From: JAAUQA01 sp036351435
Lineage (GTDB): Bacteria; Pseudomonadota; Gammaproteobacteria; Competibacterales; Competibacteraceae
Direction: 5' to 3'
NCBI GenBank assembly: GCA_036351435.1
Contig: JAZBPA010000271.1
Location: 1 to 22,017 of the forward strand
Length of the DNA stretch: 22,017 bases
The stretch's first letter is position 1; each line of letters begins with the position of its first letter. Below, in pieces: positions 1-6,260 of the stretch. The notes beneath the pieces were generated by a model. That model had not been told where the DNA came from and did not search any database. It worked only from the letters and a program-made list of their open reading frames with translations. Position numbers and translations under genes: made by a program.

Positions 1-941
1 AGCAGGGGTTACAGGTATTCGCCATCAGTTGGCGCAACCCGACCCCGGACCAGTGGGACTGGGGTTTGGAAACCTATATCCAAGCGTTAGACGAGGCCAT
101 TGATGCGCTGTGCGAGATCACTGCTAGTCCCGATTGTAATGTGCTTGGCGGCTGTGCCGGTGGTATCACAGTAACCACTTTGCTTGCGCACTTGGCGGCT
201 CGCAACAAACCTAAGGTCAACGCGCTGACCTTGATGGTGACGCTGTTCGACATGAGCGCCGAGACCCAATTGGGAATGTTCGCCAATCCGAGTACCATCG
301 CTGCCGCTAAGAAACACTCCGCCAAGCACGGCGTGCTGGAAGGCTCCGAGATGGCGCAAGTATTCGCTTGGTTGCGCCCTAATGATTTGGTCTGGAATTA
401 CTGGATCAATAATTATCTGCTGGGCAATCCGCCACCGGTGTTCGACGTACTGTTCTGGAACGCAGATACCACCCGGCTACCCGCACAATTTCATAATGAC
501 CTGCTGACGGTGATCGAAACCAACAATCTGGTCCGAGGCCGGTTGGAACTGCTGGATACCCCCATTGAATTAGCGAAGATCGATTGTGATGTCTTCGCCA
601 TGGCCGGGCTGACTGACCATATCACCCCTTGGCGGGCCTGTTATGAGTCGCTGGACTTTCTCAGCGGAGCAAAGGAATTCGTACTCAGCAGTGGCGGCCA
701 TATTCAGAGCATGTTAGTGACGCCTGGCAACCCCAAAAATATTTTTTTCACCAACACCCAGCGACCGCAAGATCCTGACGTCTGGCTCTCAGGGGCTACC
801 GAGCATCAGGGCAGTTGGTGGGAACACTGGCGGCTCTGGATACGCAAACGTTCCGGGTCCCAGAAGAAGGCACCCGCTGAGTTGGGCAATATCCATCATC
901 CCCCACTCGCACCGGCCCCTGGTACTTATGTCTATGAGTAA
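1..941 (+). CDS. phaC: PHA synthase (class I/II poly(3-hydroxyalkanoate) polymerase), C-terminal part, 5' truncated by window
   Basis: Polymerises (R)-3-hydroxyacyl-CoA into storage polyester on the granule surface. The reading frame is already open at base 3 and runs to a TAA at 939-941, giving 312 visible residues of a protein usually about 560-590 long, so the N-terminal part lies outside the window; the ATG at 66 is internal. The lipase-like box GGCAGG carries the catalytic Cys (codon 153-155). The catalytic Asp is in AGLTDHITPW (codon 615-617) and the His in SGGHIQS (codon 699-701). The C-terminal motifs ATEHQGSWW and the ending APGTYVYE resemble the medium-chain-length (class II-like) and actinobacterial synthases more than the Cupriavidus type; this subclass call is from memory of family sequences. 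The depolymerase gene starts 5 bp after the stop, so the two are almost surely cotranscribed. Confidence 0.93.
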   Translation, partial: QGLQVFAISWRNPTPDQWDWGLETYIQALDEAIDALCEITASPDCNVLGGCAGGITVTTLLAHLAARNKPKVNALTLMVTLFDMSAETQLGMFANPSTIAAAKKHSAKHGVLEGSEMAQVFAWLRPNDLVWNYWINNYLLGNPPPVFDVLFWNADTTRLPAQFHNDLLTVIETNNLVRGRLELLDTPIELAKIDCDVFAMAGLTDHITPWRACYESLDFLSGAKEFVLSSGGHIQSMLVTPGNPKNIFFTNTQRPQDPDVWLSGATEHQGSWWEHWRLWIRKRSGSQKKAPAELGNIHHPPLAPAPGTYVYE

Positions 942-946
942 TCGCC

Positions 947-1810
947 ATGAGCAGTAATACCAACACCATCCTGGACGATCCCGAGCTGTTCGCCGACGAG
1001 CAGGTCAAGGTGATCGATGTTTACGGCACTCCTTTACGAGTCGCCATCCGCCCCGGCACCAGCGATCGCATTCCGTTGTTAATCATGAATGGCATCGGTG
1101 CCAATCTGGAGTTGTTGACGCCGTTTATCGAAAAACTCGACCCGGAGCTGCACGTCATCGCCTTCGATGCGCCGGGTGTAGGCGGTTCCCCTACCCCGGC
1201 ATTGCCTTATCGGATGCCGGGCTTGGCTAAACTGGTGGCGCGTATGTTGGATCGACTCGGCCATCAACAAGTCGACGTGTTGGGGGTGTCTTGGGGTGGT
1301 GCTTTGGCTCAGCAATTCGCCCGCACCTATCCCCGCCGGTGTCACCGGTTGATTCTGGCGGCGACCGCCACCGGCGCGCTGATGGTGCCCGGCAAACCGA
1401 CCGTGCTGTTCAAGATGATGACGCCAAGGCGTTATCTGCAACCGGCTTACATGACCGCCATCGCCCCGAAAATTTACGGCGGCACGCTACGCAACGACCC
1501 GGAAGCAGCTGCCCGGCATGTTAACCAAATTATGGGCAGTGGTATCCGCAGCTATTTCTGGCAAGTATTCGCCATGTGGGGCTGGACCAGCGTCCATTGG
1601 CTACACCGACTGACGCAACCGACCCTGGTTCTGGCCGGCAGGGACGATCCAATCGTGCCTCTGATCAACGCCAAATTCATGGCGCGGCAGATCCCGGATT
1701 CCATCCTGCATATCTTCGACTGTGGGCATTTATTCTTGCTTACTCAAGGCGAAGAGGTTGCAAAGGTGGTTTATCAGTTTTTGGTTAAGAAAAAGTACGG
1801 CCATGCCTGA
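947..1810 (+). CDS. phaZ: Intracellular poly(3-hydroxyalkanoate) depolymerase, alpha/beta hydrolase
   Basis: Predicted to hydrolyse stored PHA to 3-hydroxy-acids inside the cell. The 287-residue product is an alpha/beta hydrolase with oxyanion region MNGIGAN, nucleophile elbow GVSWGG (Ser115), acid AGRDDP (Asp233 or Asp234) and catalytic His261 in CGHLFLL. There is no signal peptide, which fits an intracellular enzyme. Length and motifs match the PhaZ of pseudomonad mcl-PHA clusters, where phaZ lies between two synthase genes; here it directly follows phaC with a 5-bp gap. No strong ribosome site precedes the ATG (only GAG in the end of phaC), suggesting translational coupling. A generic alpha/beta hydrolase role is the alternative, but the phaC neighbour makes PhaZ the best reading. 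Confidence 0.85.
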   Translation: MSSNTNTILDDPELFADEQVKVIDVYGTPLRVAIRPGTSDRIPLLIMNGIGANLELLTPFIEKLDPELHVIAFDAPGVGGSPTPALPYRMPGLAKLVARMLDRLGHQQVDVLGVSWGGALAQQFARTYPRRCHRLILAATATGALMVPGKPTVLFKMMTPRRYLQPAYMTAIAPKIYGGTLRNDPEAAARHVNQIMGSGIRSYFWQVFAMWGWTSVHWLHRLTQPTLVLAGRDDPIVPLINAKFMARQIPDSILHIFDCGHLFLLTQGEEVAKVVYQFLVKKKYGHA

Positions 1811-1886
1811 ATCGGGCTCGTTATCACCTATTAAGGTTTGGTGGGCGGCTTAGAAGGAAATAACCGCCCCGACCGAGCAAAGCATC

Positions 1887-2681
1887 ATGCCTAAACAACG
1901 TAGTGGCGACATCGAACTGTATTATGAAATCACCGGTCAAGGACACCCCCTGCTGTTCATTCATGGCCTAGGGTCTTGCACCGAAGATTGGGAACAGCAG
2001 GTGGCCTTTTTTGCGCAACGCTTTCAAGTCATCAGCTTTGATGTGCGCGGCCATGGCCGCTCCGACAAACCGCCCGGCCCTTACAGCATTCCCTTGTTTG
2101 CTGAGGATGTTTTGGCTTTGCTGGACGCGCTCGGCATTGCTTCGGCACATGTGGTGGGGCTTTCGCTGGGCGGCATGATTGCCTTTCAACTCGCGGTCGA
2201 TGTTCCGCAGCGAGTCGATAGCCTAGTGATCGTCAACAGCGGACCGGCGGTGCCCGCTGACACCTGGAAACAACGCCTGCCGCTGTATCAGCGTCTACTG
2301 ATCATTAATCTTCTAGGGATGCGCAAGATGGGCCAGGTGCTTGCCAAACGGCTGTTTCCCAAACCTGAGCAGGAACACTTGCGGCAAACCTTCTGCGAAC
2401 GAGTGGCAAAAAACGATAAACGCGCTTATCTAGCCGCGCTGAAAGCGATTTTCGGCTGGAACGTGAGTACGCATCTGCCTGGGATTGCTCAGCCGACCTT
2501 AGTGATCTCCGCCGATCTGGACTATGCGCCGGTAGAACTCAAAGAAGCCTATGTTGCATTGATGCCGCAAGCAGAACTCGTCGTTATCCCCGACTCGCGT
2601 CATGCCCTGCCCTTGGAAAAACCCACGGAATTCAACGCAGCGGTGGCGGCGTTTCTCGACCGTCTGCCAAACGAGCTGTAG
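1887..2681 (+). CDS. Alpha/beta fold hydrolase (3-oxoadipate enol-lactonase-like)
   Basis: A 264-residue cytoplasmic alpha/beta hydrolase. It shows the HGLG oxyanion segment near residue 26, DVRGHGRSDKP typical of the enol-lactonase/haloperoxidase branch, nucleophile elbow GLSLGG (Ser93), an acid in SADLDYAPV near residue 210 and His239 in DSRHALP. The family cleaves esters or lactones; the true substrate cannot be told from sequence. It sits 76 bp after phaZ and on the same strand, so a role in hydrolysing PHA oligomers or hydroxyacyl esters is a reasonable inference only. The ribosome site before the ATG is poor. A GGGCGG/CCGCCC inverted repeat (1843-1848 with 1864-1869) lies in the short gap before it. 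Confidence 0.8.
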   Translation: MPKQRSGDIELYYEITGQGHPLLFIHGLGSCTEDWEQQVAFFAQRFQVISFDVRGHGRSDKPPGPYSIPLFAEDVLALLDALGIASAHVVGLSLGGMIAFQLAVDVPQRVDSLVIVNSGPAVPADTWKQRLPLYQRLLIINLLGMRKMGQVLAKRLFPKPEQEHLRQTFCERVAKNDKRAYLAALKAIFGWNVSTHLPGIAQPTLVISADLDYAPVELKEAYVALMPQAELVVIPDSRHALPLEKPTEFNAAVAAFLDRLPNEL

Positions 2682-2691
2682 TAAGAAAGGC

Positions 2692-2796
2692 AGGGCTTGC
2701 GTCGCTCGTTCAAGAGGTGTCGACGGCCTGGATAGCCGTCGTCAAGCCTACAGGGACGTATTCACGGCGTCCTCTGACACGAGCGACGTAAGCCCT
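2692..2796 (+). repeat. Highly structured intergenic repeat-like element (three-way-junction fold)
   Basis: The ends form a long inverted repeat: 2692-2708 (AGGGCTTGCGTCGCTCG) pairs with 2780-2796, 16 of 17 positions by Watson-Crick and the last as G-U in RNA. Inside, 2713-2717 (AGAGG) can pair with 2771-2775, and a 7-bp hairpin CGACGGC (2721-2727) / GCCGTCG (2735-2741) has a 7-nt loop. A further GGACG (2754-2758) / CGTCC (2768-2772) hairpin competes with the inner stem. The segment around TACAGGGACGTATTCACGG resembles a sequence I remember as recurrent between genes in gammaproteobacteria, so a REP- or MITE-like dispersed element is the likely class. It fills the gap between the hydrolase and the acyl-CoA synthetase. 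Only one copy is visible here. Confidence 0.65.
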
Positions 2797-2821
2797 GATT
2801 CCCGCTAACTCAGAGGTGCTC

Positions 2822-4351
2822 ATGAACATTGGTACGCTTTTGCCCCGCCACGCCCAGTATCGGCCCGATCACCTAGCTTTAGTGATCGGCGAGCAACGCT
2901 TCACCTATCGGCAATTCAACACCTACGTCAATAAACTAGCCAATGCCCTGTTGAACAGCGGTTTGCGCAAGGGCGACAAGCTGGCGACCGTGCTGCCCAA
3001 CTGTCTGGAAATGATGGCGGCCTATTGGGCGGCGGCCAAGACCGGCATCGTGATCGTGCCGTGCAGTCCGTTATTGCAAGACAACGGGCTGGCCACTGTG
3101 CTGCGTGATTCAGATACCGCGCTGGTAGTGGCGGACGCAGCATTTGCGGGTAACTTCGAACGGATTCGCGGTGATTTGCCCGCCATCCAAGCCGACCGCT
3201 ATATTCTGGTTGGGGATACCGCGCACCAGCCGGGTTTCCAGAGCTACGCCGACTGGATCGCGAATGCTGCTGAAGATAACCCGTCCGATGCTGATCTCAA
3301 GGGCGACGATCTGTACAACATCATGTATTCCAGCGGCACTACCGGCGCACCCAAGGGCATCATGCACACTCATTACGTGCGCGCCATGTATTGCACTCTG
3401 TTCGGTGCGGCTTGGCGGATGACCCCGGAAAGCGTGGTGCTGCATGCCGGGTCCATCGTCTTCAACGGCGCGATGGTCGATCTGATGGCCTGGATGTTCT
3501 ATGGCTGCACCTACATTTTGCACCAGGTCTTTGACGCCGAAGCGGTCATCCGCGACATCAAGCAGGAGAAGGTGACCCATATCATCATGGTGCCCACCCA
3601 GATCGTCGCCGTGCTGAACAGTCCCAACTTTGATCCTCAGGCAATGGAATCGCTGGAGATGGTGCAAAACGTCGGTGCGCCCTTGCATATGGAGTACAAG
3701 CAGCGGCTGAACGAGGTGCTGCCGGGCCGATTTTACGAACTGTACGGCTTGACTGAGGGCTGCGGTACCGTACTCGACAAACACGACGCGCTGCGCAAAG
3801 CAGGTTCTGTGGGCGCGCCGCTGCCCTTCTGGGAAATCTGCATCCTCGACGAGCAGGGGCGGGATTGCCAACCGGGCGAAATCGGCGAGATTTGCGGCAG
3901 AAGCCCGTTACTGACGACGGGCTATTACAAACGCCCGGATCTGACCGAGAAAGCCATCATCGACGGTTGGCTGCACACCGGAGATGCCGGTTATCTCGAC
4001 GAAGAGGGTTATTTATACCTGGTAGATCGTATCAAAGACATGATCATCACCGGCGGCGTGAACGTCTATCCCAAGGATATTGAAGAGGTGGTAATCCGCC
4101 ATCCAGATGTCACCGAAGTCGCCGTATTCGGGCTGCCTGATGATAAATGGGGCGAGACGCCGGTCGCCGCCGTCACCCTGAGAGCGGGTTGTGAAGTGAC
4201 TGCGGCTGAACTCAAGGAATGGACCAACAGTCGGGTAGCTGCCAAGTATCAGCGACTCAGCGCGGTGCTGGTGATGGACGCATTTCCCCGTAATGTGGCG
4301 GGCAAGGTACTCAAGCGGGAAATGCGGGAGCAGTTTGGGAAAGCGGTATAG
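2822..4351 (+). CDS. Long-chain fatty acid/hydroxyacyl CoA ligase (AMP-forming, ANL superfamily)
   Basis: Activates a carboxylic acid with ATP and CoA through an acyl-adenylate. The ATG at 2822 is preferred over a GTG at 2816 because AGAGG at 2812-2816 lies 5 nt before it; this gives 509 residues, usual for the family. The P-loop-like motif YSSGTTGAPKG is near residue 170, YGLTEGCG near 305, the hinge segment GWLHTGDAGYLDEEGYL near 383, then DRIKDMIITGGVNVYP, and the catalytic Lys in GKVLKREM near residue 497. No membrane segment is seen. Its place behind PHA synthase and depolymerase suggests it re-activates hydroxy-acids released from PHA, as the ligase in pseudomonad mcl-PHA metabolism does, but acyl-chain preference cannot be read from sequence. 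It could equally be a housekeeping FadD-like ligase. Confidence 0.88.
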   Translation: MNIGTLLPRHAQYRPDHLALVIGEQRFTYRQFNTYVNKLANALLNSGLRKGDKLATVLPNCLEMMAAYWAAAKTGIVIVPCSPLLQDNGLATVLRDSDTALVVADAAFAGNFERIRGDLPAIQADRYILVGDTAHQPGFQSYADWIANAAEDNPSDADLKGDDLYNIMYSSGTTGAPKGIMHTHYVRAMYCTLFGAAWRMTPESVVLHAGSIVFNGAMVDLMAWMFYGCTYILHQVFDAEAVIRDIKQEKVTHIIMVPTQIVAVLNSPNFDPQAMESLEMVQNVGAPLHMEYKQRLNEVLPGRFYELYGLTEGCGTVLDKHDALRKAGSVGAPLPFWEICILDEQGRDCQPGEIGEICGRSPLLTTGYYKRPDLTEKAIIDGWLHTGDAGYLDEEGYLYLVDRIKDMIITGGVNVYPKDIEEVVIRHPDVTEVAVFGLPDDKWGETPVAAVTLRAGCEVTAAELKEWTNSRVAAKYQRLSAVLVMDAFPRNVAGKVLKREMREQFGKAV

Positions 4352-4383
4352 GCACAGAGGAATCAGAGGTGCGAAGTGTGCGC

Positions 4384-4432
4384 CGCCTAGCGTTCATGCA
4401 TCGTTTCAGCCACACTGCATTTTGGCTAGGCG
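4384..4432. repeat. Symmetric two-stem inverted repeat, attC-like
   Basis: Outer arms CGCCTAGC (4384-4391) and GCTAGGCG (4425-4432) pair perfectly over 8 bp. Each is followed inward by a 4-nt unpaired spacer (GTTC, TTTG) and then an inner 5-bp stem ATGCA/TGCAT around a 15-nt loop. This outer stem, symmetric spacer, inner stem layout is that of integron attC sites, and it lies 17 bp beyond the stop of a toxin gene on the minus strand, where an attC would be. However, the invariant AAC/GTT core triplet is AGC/GCT here, so it is at best degenerate, and it may simply be a hairpin between convergent genes. Confidence 0.4.
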
Positions 4433-4439
4433 AAACAAC

Positions 4440-4468
4440 CAGGGCTCTTCTAGCATTGAACAGCCCTG
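4440..4468. terminator. Hairpin between convergent genes, possible weak terminator
   Basis: CAGGGCT (4440-4446) pairs with AGCCCTG (4462-4468) across a 15-nt loop. It straddles the stop codon of the minus-strand toxin and lies about 90 bp past the acyl-CoA synthetase stop. No T-run follows on either strand, so classic intrinsic termination is doubtful. Confidence 0.25.
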
Positions 4469-4773
4469 AAACCTTTATCAACAGCACGGCGAAAAGCTTT
4501 TTCGTCATCGACGATTAATAGTTTAATCCCCAGTTCCACCGCTAAGCTAATCGCTTCCAACTCTCCCCGACCAATACCGGCAATAAGCATCATTCGGGTA
4601 ACAGCATGTACCTCGAAAAAAGACTTTTGCAGAGCGGCTTTTGTCTCAGGGTCTTGGCATTTTTGTTGGACAGCTGTAGGAATCAACACCCTTTCAAACA
4701 ACTGTCCCAGACAGTCAATGACCTCACCCATTTGCAGCTTGATCAGAACAGAGGAGTCGCAAACGACCTTCAT
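4450..4773 (-). CDS. PIN-domain toxin-like protein (DUF3368 family), C-terminally shortened
   Basis: Related to VapC-type ribonucleases, which cleave RNA with a metal held by acidic residues. The 107-residue product keeps the PIN signature: CDSSVLIKLQ (Asp6), GRGELEAI (Glu71/Glu73) and LLIVDDEKA (Asp89/Asp90). Family members I know are near 150-160 residues and continue after the last strand with a conserved GTLG-like segment; here the frame stops at GFRAVQC, and none of the other frames past the stop resumes the family, so about 45 residues are missing. Its ATG overlaps the stop of the broken antitoxin reading frame by 4 nt (ATGA), the usual toxin-antitoxin arrangement. With a frameshifted partner and a lost C-terminus, this is probably an inactive remnant. 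Confidence 0.7.
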   Translation of the reverse strand: MKVVCDSSVLIKLQMGEVIDCLGQLFERVLIPTAVQQKCQDPETKAALQKSFFEVHAVTRMMLIAGIGRGELEAISLAVELGIKLLIVDDEKAFRRAVDKGFRAVQC

Positions 4774-5047
4774 GGTTCGTGTTCGACGCCGAGCTCCGCG
4801 GTGACTTGCCGATAATGCATCTCATCGGCTGCTTCGAGCGTCGCTTCGTGAAAGTGCCGCAACGTGGCAATACCGTGGCGATGTAGCCAGTCTTTTCGGT
4901 ATAGCTGACGCCCATGAGCTCGGCGAACCGTCCGAGACTGATCGTTGCATTCAGATAATCATGCAGCAGAAGACCTTCCCGCACTGCTTTTTCCAACTCG
5001 CTCTCGGGGCGACCTTGGGCAAGGTCATCGGCAATGTTAACGTGCAT
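4770..5047 (-). pseudogene. UPF0175-type antitoxin, broken by a one-base frameshift
   Basis: The minus-strand frame starts at ATG 5047, preceded by AGAGG 8 nt upstream, with MHVNIADDLAQG, and continues through ATISLGRFAELMGVSYTE, the helix-turn-helix-like core of UPF0175 antitoxins. At the T-run 4893-4896 (A4 on the coding strand) the family-like sequence jumps to the next frame: DWLHRHGIATLRHF and on to ELGVEHEP, ending with a TGA at 4770-4772 that overlaps the toxin ATG. Adding one A to the run would restore a single frame of about 92 residues. Unshifted, the frame reads on as unrelated sequence to 4724. It is either a real loss-of-function mutation or a homopolymer base-calling error. Confidence 0.72.
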
Positions 5048-5108
5048 CGGAAATACCTCTACCAACTGTTTTGGCAAGATACAAGGTCGTTAGAGTAACA
5101 AAAATCTC

Positions 5109-5138
5109 CAGTGCAGGGGGTCAAACTATTGTGCACTG
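5109..5138. promoter_or_regulatory. Inverted repeat upstream of the broken antitoxin gene
   Basis: CAGTGCA (5109-5115) and TGCACTG (5132-5138) are perfect 7-bp arms separated by 16 nt. They lie 60-90 bp upstream of the antitoxin ATG on the minus strand, where a promoter and an autoregulatory operator would be expected. No protein-binding consensus is recognised, so this is a positional inference. Confidence 0.25.
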
Positions 5139-5214
5139 TAGGGTGAGAAAGCGTCAGCGTATCCCACCATTGGGCTTTCTTGATGGGTTTCGCCACACCC
5201 ATCCTGTACCGTAC
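5138..5214. repeat. Intergenic repeat of the GTAGGGTG...CACCC type
   Basis: The segment begins GTAGGGTGAGAAAGCGTCAG and ends CACCCATCCTGTAC, with GTATCCCACC in between. The G-rich start and C-rich end form an imperfect inverted pair. Sequences of the form GTAGGGTGGG-AAAGCG-AGCG-CCCACC are recalled as common dispersed intergenic repeats in proteobacteria and cyanobacteria. It separates the two toxin-antitoxin modules and carries no gene. Confidence 0.45.
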
Positions 5215-5279
5215 AAACAATGCCGCATAGAAGCATAACTTGTGAGGCGGATGTTGATTAGAGTGCTATCGTACCGCTT

Positions 5280-5804
5280 TCACAGCTTACCGGCAGCGCT
5301 GAGGGCAGCATGGATAGTTTTAAAGGGCAACAGTAGCGAGAGCGGGGCATCTATTAACGGTACGGCACCATATCCCGCATACCAATCGGCCACGCGTGCA
5401 TTCTTAGCATCAATCAGAAGCGCCACACCGCCTGCCTGCATAGCCACAAGCAGGCAACGGCGACCGGCGGCGAGTAATAGTTGGCCGCCTAAACCTTGCC
5501 CTTGATTCACACGGTTCACAGCCAACCGGCTGAGTCTAAATACCGGTACGTCATGGCGAGCCAGTCCACGTTTTACTATGTTTGGCGTGCGTGCATACGC
5601 CACAGAGGCAGGGCTTACGCTATAAAAACCGAGAATCCGGCTATCACTGTTATCCATAGCCAGAAAGGTCTTTGCGCCACCTTTTTCATGGCTTTGGCGC
5701 GCATGACGCTGGAGGAATTCGTTCAGATCGTTGTCTCCGCAATCGAAAGCAGTCCGATCGTGATGCTTCGCAATCGGTTCCTCGCGCCAACGAAGCGGTG
5801 TCAT
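5280..5804 (-). CDS. GNAT-family acetyltransferase toxin (TacT/AtaT-like)
   Basis: Toxins of this group acetylate the amino group of aminoacylated tRNA and stop translation. The 174-residue product opens with the usual REEPIAKHHDRTAFDCG and NDLNEFLQRHA segment, has the acetyl-CoA-binding motif A as RLAVNRVNQGQGLGGQLL (residues ~92-109, QxxGxG form), and ends with the WYAGYGAVPL region around residue 140 that carries the catalytic Tyr in relatives. Length is typical and the frame is intact. Its ATG overlaps the antitoxin stop by 4 nt, so expression is coupled. Minus strand, between an intergenic repeat and the DUF1778 antitoxin. Confidence 0.9.
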   Translation of the reverse strand: MTPLRWREEPIAKHHDRTAFDCGDNDLNEFLQRHARQSHEKGGAKTFLAMDNSDSRILGFYSVSPASVAYARTPNIVKRGLARHDVPVFRLSRLAVNRVNQGQGLGGQLLLAAGRRCLLVAMQAGGVALLIDAKNARVADWYAGYGAVPLIDAPLSLLLPFKTIHAALSAAGKL

Positions 5805-6079
5805 CCGGACTTAGGCAACAGAAAGGCAGCGGCCATGAGTTTGTCATTGGGCGCCGGAGGTTCCTCCAAAAGGTTTAAGACATGCAAGCTATCCTTTTCG
5901 GTGAGCTCAAGGCGTTCGCTTTGCTTAATGACCTCTCGTGCCGCGGAAACGACAGTACGCGTTACGAATTCGGTTAAATTAGTATGCTGTAAGGCCGCTG
6001 CACGTATCAGCAATGACTTTTCTTCCGACCCAATCCGCAAGGACATGCGGTCATTTGTAGTTATAGGAGTCTGAGGCAT
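5801..6079 (-). CDS. DUF1778 (TacA-like) ribbon-helix-helix antitoxin
   Basis: Antitoxin that binds DNA through an N-terminal ribbon-helix-helix and wraps the acetyltransferase toxin with its C-terminus. The 92-residue product has RMSLRIGSEEKSLLIRAAAL (the strand and first helix) followed by TNLTEFVTRTVVSAAREVI, standard for DUF1778, and a hydrophilic tail rich in leucine and glutamate. The ATG at 6079 is kept although its ribosome site is weak. Downstream it overlaps the toxin start by 4 nt. A 21-bp palindrome 19 bp upstream of the ATG is a likely autoregulatory operator. The module appears complete. Confidence 0.9.
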   Translation of the reverse strand: MPQTPITTNDRMSLRIGSEEKSLLIRAAALQHTNLTEFVTRTVVSAAREVIKQSERLELTEKDSLHVLNLLEEPPAPNDKLMAAAFLLPKSG

Positions 6080-6097
6080 TGTCGCTATCCAGTTATT

Positions 6098-6139
6098 TGT
6101 ACGCTTTTAAAGCGTACATTGGAGCGGCATGACATGCAA
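6098..6139 (-). promoter_or_regulatory. Probable promoter and palindromic operator of the DUF1778-GNAT module
   Basis: A perfect inverted repeat, TGTACGCTT (6098-6106) and AAGCGTACA (6110-6118) around TTA, lies just upstream of the antitoxin. On the minus strand, TTGCAT (coding-strand view of 6134-6139) and TACGCT (6111-6116) are spaced by 17 nt, a plausible weak sigma-70 promoter whose -10 sits inside the palindrome. A related half-site GCGCTTTTAA occurs at 6160-6169. Ribbon-helix-helix antitoxins repress their own operons at such palindromes, so autoregulation is a fair inference. Confidence 0.6.
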
Positions 6140-6184
6140 GGCTGTGTCTATCTCACTTTGCGCTTTTAATGGCACTTGGCAGTT

Positions 6185-6231
6185 AATCAAACTTGATTCT
6201 GGCCCACTCGGTCAGGCGCATCCGGTATAAT
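6185..6231 (+). promoter_or_regulatory. Probable ccoG promoter with upstream palindrome
   Basis: TATAAT at 6226-6231 is a perfect sigma-70 -10 box located 29 bp before the ccoG start. No good -35 box sits 17 nt upstream. A palindrome AATCAA-AC-TTGATT occupies 6185-6198, centred about 46 bp before the expected start site, where an activator could act. Its half-sites are in the opposite order to the FNR consensus (TTGAT-N4-ATCAA), so FNR control is not supported by it. Confidence 0.5.
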
Positions 6232-6260
6232 GGTCTTACCCATTTACGACGGGATCAATC

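Noticed and set aside
2602..2808. 68-codon frame across the end of the hydrolase and the structured repeat
   Set aside because: It overlaps the hydrolase gene out of frame and translates the repeat; its QAYRDVFTAS-like end is what such repeats give when misread as protein.
3110..3871. 253-codon open frame on the minus strand inside the acyl-CoA synthetase gene
   Set aside because: It is antisense to a clear, motif-rich coding sequence, rich in His and Gly with no recognisable domain; it follows from codon bias of the real gene.
4311..4508. Continuation of the PIN toxin in another frame past its stop
   Set aside because: The alternative frame gives a basic sequence without the conserved GTLG-like C-terminal segment of the family, so the shortening is not a simple frameshift.
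5496..6074. 192-codon plus-strand open frame over the GNAT toxin and DUF1778 antitoxin
   Set aside because: Both toxin and antitoxin on the other strand are clear family members with coupled overlap; the plus-strand frame has no recognisable features.
6185..6198. Possible FNR/Anr box upstream of ccoG
   Set aside because: The half-sites are in the reverse order (AATCAA then TTGATT) with only 2 nt between, unlike TTGAT-N4-ATCAA.
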